Shown piece after piece: positions 1 through 7,424 of a stretch of 17,490 nucleotides of DNA. The notes under the pieces were generated by a model. The model saw only the letters and a list, made by a program, of their open reading frames with translations. It had not been told where the DNA came from and did not search any database. Each line of letters begins with the position of its first letter. Position 1 is the stretch's first letter. The DNA lies in assembly GCA_900541885.1 (NCBI GenBank), contig UQKW01000034.1, positions 1 through 17,490 on the forward strand. Reading direction: 5' to 3'. The stretch is from an uncultured Collinsella sp. GTDB taxonomy: Bacteria > Actinomycetota > Coriobacteriia > Coriobacteriales > Coriobacteriaceae. The translations under genes and the position numbers were made by a program.

Positions 1-2
1 CC

Positions 3-692
3 GTCGAGCGCGCGGCCGAGGTGCTCGGCCGCGGCGGCCTGGCCTTGATCCCGACCGAGACCGTCTACGGTGTCGCCGTGGCAGTCAACGCCTTCTCGGA
101 CGCCGTGCCCCAAGATACAAGCGAATTCCCATCGTGGCCGCGCGATCCGCAGGCTGTCGTCAATGGCGCTGCGGTCCCTGCGCTCGGTACCGGCTACCGC
201 CGCATCTTTACCCTCAAGCAGCGCAAGCTCACCCAAACGGTCGCCTGGCTGGTTGATAATGCCGAAGCACTCGACCGCTATGGCGTGGATATCCCCGAAG
301 AGGCTCGCGTACTCGCACGACGATGCTGGCCGGGAGCCCTGACTATTGTGGTCAAGGCGGCCCCCTGCGTGCCGACCTTTATGCGTGCTGCCGACGACAC
401 CGTGGCCCTGCGCGCTTCGGCCTCTCCCGTGGTCCAAGCGCTCATCCGCGCCTGCGGCAGTCCCCTTGCCTGCACGAGCGCCAACACACACGGCGCGCCC
501 TCGCCGGCAAGCTTTGCCGCCGTCGAAGGTCGCATCCTGGAGGGGGTCGATGTTGCCGTCGACGCCGGCGAGACCCCGTGTCGCGACGCCTCGACCATCG
601 TGTCGTTCCAGCACGGCGGGCTCCAGATCCTGCGCCAAGGCGCACTTCCCGCATCAGAGATCGAACGGGTCCTGTCCGACCCGATGCAATAG
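3..692 (+). CDS. Sua5/YrdC/TsaC-type threonylcarbamoyl-AMP synthase, 5' end cut by window edge
   Basis: Family role: makes L-threonylcarbamoyl-AMP from threonine, bicarbonate and ATP, the first step of t6A modification of tRNAs that read ANN codons. Acts in the cytoplasm. The reading frame is open to base 3 (V-E-R-A-A-E before the V-L-G-R-G-G segment), so the GTG at 21 is probably internal and the true start lies upstream. Seen: the LIPTETVYG nucleotide-binding motif near bases 45-75, a K-Q-R motif near 213-221, the WPGALTIVV segment and the TSAN motif near 474-485, all in family order. Odd: about 48 residues separate the YG of the first motif from K-Q-R, roughly 30 more than in compact homologues such as E. 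coli TsaC. The usual Pro after K-x-R is Lys here. It could be a YciO-like paralogue rather than the t6A enzyme, but the motifs favour TsaC/Sua5. The glpK start follows after 13 bases. Confidence 0.85.
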   Translation, partial: VERAAEVLGRGGLALIPTETVYGVAVAVNAFSDAVPQDTSEFPSWPRDPQAVVNGAAVPALGTGYRRIFTLKQRKLTQTVAWLVDNAEALDRYGVDIPEEARVLARRCWPGALTIVVKAAPCVPTFMRAADDTVALRASASPVVQALIRACGSPLACTSANTHGAPSPASFAAVEGRILEGVDVAVDAGETPCRDASTIVSFQHGGLQILRQGALPASEIERVLSDPMQ

Positions 693-705
693 AAAGGTGT
701 AAGCG

Positions 706-2247
706 ATGTCGTTGAATCTGGGCAGCCTGGGCATGGAAGATGCCTCGTTTAACTTTGGCGGTTCCTACATCATGGCGCTCGACTGCGGCACCACCTCGGT
801 ACTTGCGACCATCGTCGACGAGTACGGCTGCATCGTCGCGCAGGCACGTCGTAGCGTCAAAACCAGCTTCCCGCGTCCCGGCTGGGTGGAGCAAGACCCC
901 ATGACGGTCCTTGCCAGCCAGATCGCGGTCATGATGGAAGTCCAGTTTAAGAGCGGTATCCACTCCGACCGCATTGCCGCCATCGGCATCTCCAACCAGC
1001 GCGAGACCACGGTGGTCTGGGACCGCGTGAGCGGCCAGCCCATCTATAACGCCATCGTATGGCAGTGCCGTCGTACCGCGCCGGCGATCGACGCGTTGGT
1101 TGAACAGGGTTGCGAGGAGCTGGTGCGCTCCCGCACGGGGCTTACGCTTGACCCGTATTTCTCGGCCTCCAAGGTGCAGTGGATTCTCGACAACGTCGAC
1201 GGCGCACGCGAGAGCGCGGCGGCGGGCGACCTCATGTTCGGCACCATCGACACCTGGCTCATCTACAACCTCACCGGCGGTCAGGTCTTTGCCACCGACT
1301 ACACCAATGCCAGCCGCACCGCGCTCTTTAATATCCATGCGCTCGATTGGGACGACGATCTGCTGGCACTTTTCGACATCCCGCGTTCCATGATGCCCGA
1401 GGTTCGTTGGAGCTCGGGCGACTACGGCCGCGTCGCGAGCGACATCATGACCAACATGCCACCCATCATGGGCGTGGCGGGCGATCAGCAGGCGTCGCTG
1501 TTCGGCCACTGCTGCTTCCATCCCGGCCAGACCAAAAACACCTATGGCACGGGCTGCTTTATGCTCATGAACACCGGCGACGAGATCGTCGAATCCAAGA
1601 ATGGCCTGGTCTCCACCATCGGTATCGCTGCGGACGGCAAAGTCAGCTATGCGCTCGAGGGCTCTATTTTTGCCGCCGGCTCAACGATGAACTGGCTTCG
1701 CAACAACATGGGCATCATCTCGAGCGTGAGCGAGTCGGCACAACTCGCCGCTTCGATTAGCGACAACGAGGGCTGCTACTTCGTTCCCGCCTTTGCGGGT
1801 TTGGGTGCTCCCTGGTGGGACCCGCATGCTCGCGGTATCGTGTGCGGTCTGACCGGCGCCTCGAGCCGTGCGACTGTCGTACGTGCCGCCTGCGAATCCA
1901 TGGCATATCAGAGCTACGACGTGCTGCGCGCCATGGAGCAGGACGTGGGGCTTTCGATTGAGCGCCTGTCTGTCGATGGCGGTGCCTCGCGCAACGAGTT
2001 CATCATGCAATTCCAGGCCGATCTGCTGGATATCCCCGTGCTGCAGTGCGAGACGGTGGAGACCACGGCGATCGGTGCCGCGTACTTGGCGGGCCTTGCC
2101 GTCGGCTATTGGGAGGACCTGGAGGAGCTGGAGCAAAACGCTCAGATCGTTAAGACCTTCCTTCCCCATATGTCCGCCGAGCGCCGTGAGAGCAATCTCG
2201 CTGGTTGGCGTGATGCCGTCAAGCGCTCGCTCAGTGCTGCACAGTAG
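706..2247 (+). CDS. glpK: Glycerol kinase
   Basis: Phosphorylates glycerol to glycerol-3-phosphate with ATP in the cytoplasm, feeding glycolysis and phospholipid synthesis. The protein is 513 aa, in the usual range for this FGGY-family kinase. Seen: the first ATP-site strand Y-I-M-A-L-D-C-G-T-T from residue 21, N-A-I-V-W-Q-C-R-R-T, G-T-I-D-T-W-L-I-Y-N-L-T-G, A-G-D-Q-Q-A-S-L-F-G, Y-G-T-G-C-F-M-L-M-N-T-G, G-L-G-A-P-W-W-D-P, and the second nucleotide-site motif D-G-G-A-S-R-N from residue 424. The ATG at 706 has a good ribosome site (AGAAAGGTG, 691-699). It gives an N-terminal extension of about 15 residues over E. coli GlpK; an ATG at 733 is a weaker alternative. The loop before A-G-D-Q-Q contains no His, so the HPr-phosphorylated His known from Enterococcus GlpK appears absent. 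No glycerol facilitator or glycerol-3-phosphate dehydrogenase gene lies nearby. Confidence 0.96.
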   Translation: MSLNLGSLGMEDASFNFGGSYIMALDCGTTSVLATIVDEYGCIVAQARRSVKTSFPRPGWVEQDPMTVLASQIAVMMEVQFKSGIHSDRIAAIGISNQRETTVVWDRVSGQPIYNAIVWQCRRTAPAIDALVEQGCEELVRSRTGLTLDPYFSASKVQWILDNVDGARESAAAGDLMFGTIDTWLIYNLTGGQVFATDYTNASRTALFNIHALDWDDDLLALFDIPRSMMPEVRWSSGDYGRVASDIMTNMPPIMGVAGDQQASLFGHCCFHPGQTKNTYGTGCFMLMNTGDEIVESKNGLVSTIGIAADGKVSYALEGSIFAAGSTMNWLRNNMGIISSVSESAQLAASISDNEGCYFVPAFAGLGAPWWDPHARGIVCGLTGASSRATVVRAACESMAYQSYDVLRAMEQDVGLSIERLSVDGGASRNEFIMQFQADLLDIPVLQCETVETTAIGAAYLAGLAVGYWEDLEELEQNAQIVKTFLPHMSAERRESNLAGWRDAVKRSLSAAQ

Positions 2248-2370
2248 GGCTGCGATGGGCTGCTCGATACAACAAACCGTTAAACTTATGCACGGCGCGC
2301 GGCAACAACATCGCCATGCGCCTTGTCAGCAAGGCCATCTTCCGGCCGCAACGAAAGGGGCAATCAACCC

Positions 2371-3018
2371 ATGACCGTCACCTACGATACGTCCCGTGTG
2401 ACCCTTGTCGATCACCCGCTCGTCCAGCATAAGCTGTCGATTCTGCGCGACAAAAACACCGGCACCAACCAGTTTCGCCAGCTCGTGCGCGAACTCGCAC
2501 TTTTTGACGGCTACGAGGCCATGCGCGACCTGCCCATGGAAGACGTCGAAGTCGAGACCCCCATCACCACCGCAACGTTTAAGCAGCTCGCCGGCAAAAA
2601 GCTCGCCATCGTTCCCATTCTGCGTGCAGGCCTTGGCATGGTCGATGGCATCCTCGACTTGGTACCCTCCGCTCGCGTGGGCCACATCGGTATGGAGCGC
2701 GACGAGGTTACCCACGAGCCGCATGAGTATTACTGCAAGATGCCCAAGGATATCGACCAGCGCATCTGCCTGGTCGTCGACCCCATGCTCGCCACGGGCG
2801 GTTCGGCCGAGATGGCCATCAGCTACCTGCGCGAGCGCGGTGTCAAGGACATCCGCATGCTGTGCATCGTCGCGGCCCCCGAGGGCCTCAAGTCGCTGAC
2901 TGAGAAGGACCCCGATGTGCATATCTATACCTGCGCCATCGACGACCATCTCAACGAGGCCGCCTACATCGTTCCCGGCCTGGGCGACGCCGGCGACCGC
3001 ATCTACGGCACGCTGTAA
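2371..3018 (+). CDS. upp: Uracil phosphoribosyltransferase
   Basis: Pyrimidine salvage enzyme: uracil plus PRPP gives UMP plus pyrophosphate, in the cytoplasm. The protein is 215 aa, close to the family norm of about 208-210. Seen: P-I-L-R-A-G-L-G-M near the middle, the PRPP-binding motif V-D-P-M-L-A-T-G-G-S at residues 136-145, and the uracil-site C-terminus P-G-L-G-D-A-G-D-R-I-Y-G-T. The ATG at 2371 is chosen because the protein then begins like its family (T-V-T-Y-D-T-S-R-V-T-L-V-D-H-P-L-V) and GAAAGGGG sits just upstream (2353-2360). An upstream in-frame start at 2323 would add 16 unrelated residues. It is separated from glpK by 123 bases in which no clear promoter is seen. upp directly before the ATP synthase operon is the arrangement known from Bacillus and other Gram-positive bacteria. 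Confidence 0.96.
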   Translation: MTVTYDTSRVTLVDHPLVQHKLSILRDKNTGTNQFRQLVRELALFDGYEAMRDLPMEDVEVETPITTATFKQLAGKKLAIVPILRAGLGMVDGILDLVPSARVGHIGMERDEVTHEPHEYYCKMPKDIDQRICLVVDPMLATGGSAEMAISYLRERGVKDIRMLCIVAAPEGLKSLTEKDPDVHIYTCAIDDHLNEAAYIVPGLGDAGDRIYGTL

Positions 3019-3074
3019 TCTCTGGGCCATACCGGCCAACGTCGAAAATACGAAGAAATGGTGCGCGCGGGCGA

Positions 3075-3116
3075 GCAAAAGACGTCCACGCGCACTCCTG
3101 TTAACGGACGTTTTGC
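3075..3116 (+). terminator. Possible imperfect terminator hairpin after upp
   Basis: GCAAAA (3075-3080) plus CGTCC (3083-3087) can pair with GGACG (3106-3110) plus TTTTGC (3111-3116). This gives an 11-bp stem with a 2-base bulge and an 18-base loop. The T-run lies inside the right arm rather than after it, so this is a weak terminator candidate, placed about 60 bases after the upp stop and before the ATP synthase promoter. Confidence 0.4.
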
Positions 3117-3210
3117 CCTGCAGGGTTCGAGAAAAACGTATTACCGTACCTGCGGCATAAAGAAGGTCTTAAGAAAACGAACAGGTGCGTATTAACCGAT
3201 GCTTTTTCGG

Positions 3211-3238
3211 TTGTACTTTAGCGATTGGCTCGTACAAT
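3211..3238 (+). promoter_or_regulatory. Sigma-70-type promoter of the ATP synthase operon
   Basis: TTGTAC (3211-3216) as -35 and TACAAT (3233-3238) as -10 with a 16-base spacer. Transcription should start near 3245, giving a leader of about 55 bases before the AtpI-like gene at 3300. The position, just upstream of the first gene of a nine-gene operon and after a gap with no other gene, supports the call. It is predicted from sequence only. Confidence 0.6.
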
Positions 3239-3299
3239 AGTCACCAATGTTTGGCGGGAACTGTCCTGTGAGGCGTTAAAAAGGAAAGTGAGGACGCCA

Positions 3300-3611
3300 A
3301 TGTTTCAGATAGCCGATCTGCTCGCTATCGTTGCAGGCGCCATCGCGGGCGCGGTCGCCTTTCTTCCCTTTGTCTTTACGCTCAAGCCGGTTCTTGACGA
3401 TAAGCAGAATGCGGACATGCTCAAGGGTATGGTGAGTCTGGCGGTCTCGGCAATCGCCCTGCTCGTCTTTACCTTGGTTGTGTTTGTGTTGTTCGGAGAG
3501 GCATTTCGCATGTTCCTCCTGGGCGAGGCGATCGGCTTCGTGGCCTTTATGGCCGCCTGCACGGTTCGCGTCGCCAAGGCGCTGCGAGATCCTCATGAGG
3601 TCGAAAGGTAA
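3300..3611 (+). CDS. Small membrane protein, AtpI-like (ATP synthase subunit I position)
   Basis: A 103-aa hydrophobic protein with about three membrane segments: residues roughly 6-30, 45-68 and 73-95. Its tail is charged (R-D-P-H-E-V-E-R). Small proteins of this kind at the head of atp operons (AtpI, sometimes with AtpZ) are thought to help assemble the c-ring or handle Mg2+. Here the assignment rests on size, topology and position, because no strong family motif is visible; hence no gene symbol. The ATG at 3300 is preferred because AGGAAAGTGAGG (3282-3293) lies just before it. A longer reading from a TTG at 3225 would start upstream of the predicted -10 box, outside the transcript. The stop is 3 bases before atpB. 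Confidence 0.75.
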   Translation: MFQIADLLAIVAGAIAGAVAFLPFVFTLKPVLDDKQNADMLKGMVSLAVSAIALLVFTLVVFVLFGEAFRMFLLGEAIGFVAFMAACTVRVAKALRDPHEVER

Positions 3612-3614
3612 GTC

Positions 3615-4418
3615 GTGGAAATTTTTGAAAAGCTGCCTGATGAGATTAATCATCTGGTCAGCGAGTTCAGCTCCACCCCTGTCGTGGGCGATCTGAGCTG
3701 CGGCATCACGCAGTACTCGTTTTGGCTGATCGTCTCCACGATCGTGCTCCTGATCGTCCTGGCCGTGTTCAAGAAGAAGCAGACCCTGGTTCCCAAGGGC
3801 TTCTTCGTCAACGGTTTCGAGTACATCATCGAGTACGTCGAGAACGATATCGGCAAGGGCGTCGTGGGTGAGAACTGGAAGAAGCACTTCCCGTTCCTGT
3901 GCTCGCTTTTCCTGTTCATCCTGATCAATAACATGATCGGCCTGATCCCGGGAATGAAGCCCGGCACCGGCGCAATCGGCTCCACCGCCGCGCTCGCCAT
4001 CTTCGCCTTCGTGTACTTCATCTACTACGGATGCAAGGCTCACGGCGTGATCGGCTACATCAAGAGCCTCGCCCCGCAGGGCGTGAGCTTCCCGATGAAC
4101 GTGCTTGTGTGGGTCGTCGAGCTTTTCTCGACCTTCCTGCGCCTCATCACGCTCGCCGTCCGTCTGTTCTGCAACATGTTCGCAGGACACGTGGTCATGG
4201 GCTCGTTCGCCATCATGGCGAGCATGTTCATGCAGCCGCTGCTTCAGCAGGTTTCCGCGGCCCACGCCGTCGGCGCCCTGCCTTCGCTGGCCTGGCTTGC
4301 CATCCTCATCCTGATCTATGCGATCGAGCTTGTGGTCGGCGCCATCCAGGCTTACGTCTTCACGGTCCTTACCGCCGTGTATGTCTCCGAGGCAGAGGAG
4401 GTCGCGGAGGAGGAGTAG
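3615..4418 (+). CDS. atpB: F-type ATP synthase subunit a
   Basis: Membrane stator subunit that forms the two proton half-channels against the c-ring. The protein is 267 aa, with several hydrophobic segments typical of subunit a. Seen: the I-N-N-M-I-G-L-I-P-G segment, then L-R-L-I-T-L-A-V-R-L-F-C-N-M-F-A-G-H in the penultimate helix region. Arg183 of this stretch is the likely counterpart of E. coli Arg210, essential for proton transfer. A final helix, I-E-L-V-V-G-A-I-Q-A-Y-V-F, is also conserved. The tail is acidic (E-A-E-E-V-A-E-E-E). The start is GTG at 3615 with GAAAGG (3603-3608) upstream. It lies 3 bases after the AtpI-like gene and 124 bases before atpE, the largest gap inside the operon. 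Confidence 0.97.
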   Translation: MEIFEKLPDEINHLVSEFSSTPVVGDLSCGITQYSFWLIVSTIVLLIVLAVFKKKQTLVPKGFFVNGFEYIIEYVENDIGKGVVGENWKKHFPFLCSLFLFILINNMIGLIPGMKPGTGAIGSTAALAIFAFVYFIYYGCKAHGVIGYIKSLAPQGVSFPMNVLVWVVELFSTFLRLITLAVRLFCNMFAGHVVMGSFAIMASMFMQPLLQQVSAAHAVGALPSLAWLAILILIYAIELVVGAIQAYVFTVLTAVYVSEAEEVAEEE

Positions 4419-4542
4419 TCTTCCGTTCGCGCCTTAAAGGTAAGGTAATTCGTTAAACCGCCGGTGCCCGTACCCATGGAGCCCGGCAGTTATAAAAAGG
4501 TTATCCTGCGTGAAATAAGACACGCACGACAAAGGAGGAATC

Positions 4543-4737
4543 GTGGGAGTTATCGGTTACGGTCTCGGTGTTATCGGCGCTGGTCTTGCTATCGGCCTGT
4601 CTGCTCTGGGTGCTACGGGTGCTATGGCCCGTCAGCCTGAGGTCCAGGGCCGCGTGTTCACCGTCTTCATCATGGGCTCCGCCTTCGGCGAGGCTCTGGC
4701 TCTGATCGGCTTCGTTGTCGCGCTGATCGTTAAATAG
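4543..4737 (+). CDS. atpE: F-type ATP synthase subunit c
   Basis: Proteolipid of the rotor ring, present in many copies per enzyme. Only 64 aa, at the short end of the family (usually 70-85). Seen: a glycine-rich first helix (G-L-G-V-I-G-A-G-L-A-I-G), the polar loop R30-Q31-P32 that contacts gamma/epsilon, and a second helix with Glu50 (F-G-E-A-L-A-L-I-G) as proton carrier. The residue after Glu50 is Ala and helix 1 lacks the Gln of sodium-type rings, so proton coupling is inferred. The start is GTG at 4543 behind the best ribosome site in the operon (AAAGGAGGA, 4531-4539). This fits the need for much more c than other subunits. Ala codons are mostly GCT (7 of 10), unlike neighbouring genes. 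Confidence 0.96.
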   Translation: MGVIGYGLGVIGAGLAIGLSALGATGAMARQPEVQGRVFTVFIMGSAFGEALALIGFVVALIVK

Positions 4738-4752
4738 CACGGAGCGTCAAGT

Positions 4753-5355
4753 ATGAATCTTTCATCCCAGAAGAGCGCGATCGCACTCTCCGCGTCCGCG
4801 GCCGCGCTGCTCATGCCGGTTTCCGCGTTCGCCGAGGACGGCGCTGCCGGTGCGGACATCCTCATCCCTAAGATGGCGGAGTTCATCCCGGCGCTTATCG
4901 CCTTCCTGATTATCTGGATCGTGCTGGCCAAGGTCGCCCTGCCGGGCATCATGAAAACCATGGAGGAGCGCGGCAAGAAGATCGAGGAGAGCCTCGACGA
5001 GGCCGAGAAGACCAAGCAGGAGGCAATCGCCAAGCGCGCTGAGTCCGACTCGATCGTCACCGACGCCCGTCGTCAGGCTGCCGACATCGTTCTCGAGGCC
5101 CGTAAGGACGCCGAGTCCGAGCGCGCCCGTATCATCGAGGCTGCTCACAAGGAGGCCGAGGAGATCATCGCCAAGGCCCATACGACCGTCGAGGACGAGC
5201 GCAAGACCATCTACGCCGGTGCCGCGAGCTCCATCGCCGACCTGTCCGTTGCCGTTGCCACCAAGATCGTGGGCGAGGCACTCGAGGACGAGACCGAGCA
5301 GAAGAAGCTCATCGAGCGCTACATCCAGGAAGCAGGTAGCCTGAATGCCGACTAG
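4753..5355 (+). CDS. atpF: F-type ATP synthase subunit b, with apparent signal peptide
   Basis: Peripheral stalk subunit linking subunit a in the membrane to delta/alpha. The protein is 200 aa, longer than the usual 155-175. Residues 1-27 look like a Sec signal peptide: polar start with Lys7, hydrophobic Ala/Leu core, and A-F-A at 25-27 before E28. The family membrane helix follows at about 43-62, then a long, highly charged helix (about 68-160) rich in Glu, Lys, Arg and Ala with no Pro, typical of the b dimer coiled coil. The C-terminal part (A-D-L-S-V-A-V-A-T-K-I-V-G-E) is the usual end. The ribosome site is ACGGAG just before ATG 4753; the gene lies 15 bases after atpE. Its 3' end overlaps atpH by 11 bases, suggesting coupled translation. 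Confidence 0.94.
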   Translation: MNLSSQKSAIALSASAAALLMPVSAFAEDGAAGADILIPKMAEFIPALIAFLIIWIVLAKVALPGIMKTMEERGKKIEESLDEAEKTKQEAIAKRAESDSIVTDARRQAADIVLEARKDAESERARIIEAAHKEAEEIIAKAHTTVEDERKTIYAGAASSIADLSVAVATKIVGEALEDETEQKKLIERYIQEAGSLNAD

Positions 5356-5821
5356 CCGCTATCAGGACAAGGTGCTCGAGACCTACGCGCGCTCCCTTCT
5401 GGAAGCCGCCAAGGCCGAGAACCATGTGTTCGAGGACCTCGAGATGATCGAGCGCCTGGCTAGCGCCAGCCCCGAGATCATCGCCGTGCTCGACACCATG
5501 TCCAAGCGCGACCAGCTCGACCTTCTTCCCAAGGTGGCAGCTGCCTTTAAGTATGTTGCCGAGGAAGACGAGGATGTAGTGGGCGTGACCGTCACCACGG
5601 CGATCCCGCTCGACGACGAGCTGCGTCAAACCATCACTAAGAAATGCGAGCAGGACTTCGGCCGCAAGGTATTCCTTATCGAGCAGGTCGACCCGTCTAT
5701 AGTAGGCGGCCTGGTGCTCGAGGCCCGCGGCGAGCGTCGTGACATCTCCGTCAAGACGCAGCTGCGCATCGCGCAGGAGACCCTCGCAAACTCTGCTAAT
5801 TCGTACGGAGGTGAAGCCTAA
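5345..5821 (+). CDS. atpH: F-type ATP synthase subunit delta
   Basis: Caps the alpha/beta head and ties it to the b stalk. 158 aa, somewhat shorter than the usual 170-180. Seen: N-terminal Y-A-R-S-L-L-E-A-A-K (family Y-A-x-A-L-x-x-A-A), a middle acidic helical region, and the conserved C-terminal V-D-P-S-I-V-G-G-L-V-L followed by D-I-S-V-K-T-Q-L near residues 117-142. The ATG at 5345 lies inside the last codons of atpF, with AGGAAGCAGG upstream. The stop overlaps the atpA start by one base (TAATG). Divergent sequence is normal for delta; the C-terminal motif and position make the call firm. Confidence 0.93.
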   Translation: MPTSRYQDKVLETYARSLLEAAKAENHVFEDLEMIERLASASPEIIAVLDTMSKRDQLDLLPKVAAAFKYVAEEDEDVVGVTVTTAIPLDDELRQTITKKCEQDFGRKVFLIEQVDPSIVGGLVLEARGERRDISVKTQLRIAQETLANSANSYGGEA

Positions 5822-7419
5822 TGTCCGAAACCCTCAATGCCCAGGATATCGCCAAGAAACTGCAGGAGCAGCTCACGAGCCTCTCCGCGACGGTCGATAC
5901 GCATGAGGTTTCAACGGTCGACGAGGTAGGCGACGGCATCGCGCGCGTCTCCGGCCTCAAGAGCGCCATGGCAGGCGAGCTTCTGGAGTTCAAGAGCTCC
6001 GATACCGGTGAGACCGTCTTCGGCCTTGCCCAGAACCTTGACCGTGACGAGGTCGGCGCCGTTCTGTTCGGTGCCGTCGACTCCATCAAGGAAGGCGACG
6101 AGTGCCGCACCACTGGCCGCATTATGGATATCCCTGTGAGCCGCGCCATGCTCGGCCGCGTCGTCAATCCGCTCGGCCAGCCCATCGACGGCCTGGGCGA
6201 CATCGTCGCCACGCACCGTCGTCCCATTGAGTTCAAGGCCCCCGGCGTCATCGACCGTACCCCGGTGTGCGAGCCGGTTCAGACCGGCCTGTTGGCCATC
6301 GACTCCATGGTGCCTATTGGTCGCGGTCAGCGAGAGCTCATCATTGGCGACCGTAAGACCGGTAAGACCGCCATCGCCATCGACGCTATCCTCAACCAGC
6401 GCGGCAAGGGCATGGTCTGCATCTATGTCGCCGTCGGCCAGAAGGCCTCCACGGTTGCCAACATCCGCGAGACCCTCGCTCAGCACGGTGCGCTCGACTA
6501 CACCATCATCGTTTCGGCAACCGCTGCCGATTCCGCCCCTATGCAGTACATCGCGCCTATGGCCGGTGCCGCTATCGGCGAGTTCTTCATGTACAACGGC
6601 GAGGATGGCAAGCCCGCTAGCGAGACCAACCCCGGCGGCCACGTGCTCGTCATCTACGATGACCTGTCCAAGCAGGCCGTGGCCTACCGTCAGATGTCGC
6701 TGACGCTGCATCGTCCGCCCGGACGCGAGGCCTATCCTGGCGACATCTTCTACCTGCACTCTCGTCTGCTCGAGCGTGCTGTCAAGATGTCCAAGAAGAA
6801 CGGCTACGGCTCCATGACGGCACTGCCGATCATCGAGACCCAGGACGGCGACGTCTCGGCCTACATTCCGACCAACGTCATTTCCATTACCGATGGTCAG
6901 ATCTATCTGCAGTCCGAGCTCTTCTTCCAGGGTCAGCGCCCGGCAGTCGACGTGGGCATTTCCGTGTCCCGCGTCGGTGGCGACGCGCAGACCAAGGCCA
7001 TGAAGCAGGTCGCCGGTAACCTCCGTCTGGACCTCGCTTCGTACCAGGAGCTCGCCGGCTTTACGCAGTTCGGCTCCGACCTCGACGAGGCTACTCAGAA
7101 GCAGCTGACCCATGGTGCCCGCATGACCGAGCTCCTGAAGCAGCCGCGCTACAAGCCGTTTGAGGTTGGCGAGCAGATCGTTACGCTGTTCGCTGGCAAC
7201 GAGGGCTTCCTGGATGACCTGGAGATTGCCGACGTGCTGCCTTTCCGTGCCGAGCTCATCGAGTACATGGACAATGGCTTTGGCTCGCTGCTCGATAAGG
7301 TTCGCGCCAAGAAGATCGATGATGACACCAAGGCTGAGCTCTTGCGCGTCATCGGCGACTTCAAGCAGCAGTTCATGGCCAAGCACCATTCGGATGTTTC
7401 TGGATCAGAGGAGAACTAA
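5821..7419 (+). CDS. atpA: F-type ATP synthase subunit alpha
   Basis: Regulatory nucleotide-binding subunit of the F1 head. 532 aa, slightly longer than the usual 500-515; the extra residues are at the C-terminus. Seen: P-loop G-D-R-K-T-G-K-T at residues 176-183 (the family usually has Q where this has K), the segment P-G-R-E-A-Y-P-G-D-I-F-Y-L-H-S-R-L-L-E-R-A, and the S-V-S-R-V-G-G-D-A-Q-T-K motif in which Arg384 is the catalytic arginine finger reaching into the beta site. The ribosome site ACGGAGGTG (5805-5813) is strong. The start overlaps the atpH stop by one base, and 5 bases separate the stop from atpG. Confidence 0.98.
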   Translation: MSETLNAQDIAKKLQEQLTSLSATVDTHEVSTVDEVGDGIARVSGLKSAMAGELLEFKSSDTGETVFGLAQNLDRDEVGAVLFGAVDSIKEGDECRTTGRIMDIPVSRAMLGRVVNPLGQPIDGLGDIVATHRRPIEFKAPGVIDRTPVCEPVQTGLLAIDSMVPIGRGQRELIIGDRKTGKTAIAIDAILNQRGKGMVCIYVAVGQKASTVANIRETLAQHGALDYTIIVSATAADSAPMQYIAPMAGAAIGEFFMYNGEDGKPASETNPGGHVLVIYDDLSKQAVAYRQMSLTLHRPPGREAYPGDIFYLHSRLLERAVKMSKKNGYGSMTALPIIETQDGDVSAYIPTNVISITDGQIYLQSELFFQGQRPAVDVGISVSRVGGDAQTKAMKQVAGNLRLDLASYQELAGFTQFGSDLDEATQKQLTHGARMTELLKQPRYKPFEVGEQIVTLFAGNEGFLDDLEIADVLPFRAELIEYMDNGFGSLLDKVRAKKIDDDTKAELLRVIGDFKQQFMAKHHSDVSGSEEN

Positions 7420-7424
7420 GCCCC

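Noticed and set aside
2248..2370. Search for a promoter or riboswitch between glpK and upp
   Set aside because: No convincing -10/-35 pair and no stable conserved-looking structure could be found by eye.
3225..3299. Upstream TTG start for the AtpI-like gene
   Set aside because: It would begin upstream of the -10 box at 3233-3238 and therefore outside the predicted transcript. The ATG at 3300 has its own ribosome site.
5911..7389. 492-codon minus-strand open frame opposite atpA
   Set aside because: Same cause: antisense shadow of atpA, with no ribosome site or family motif.
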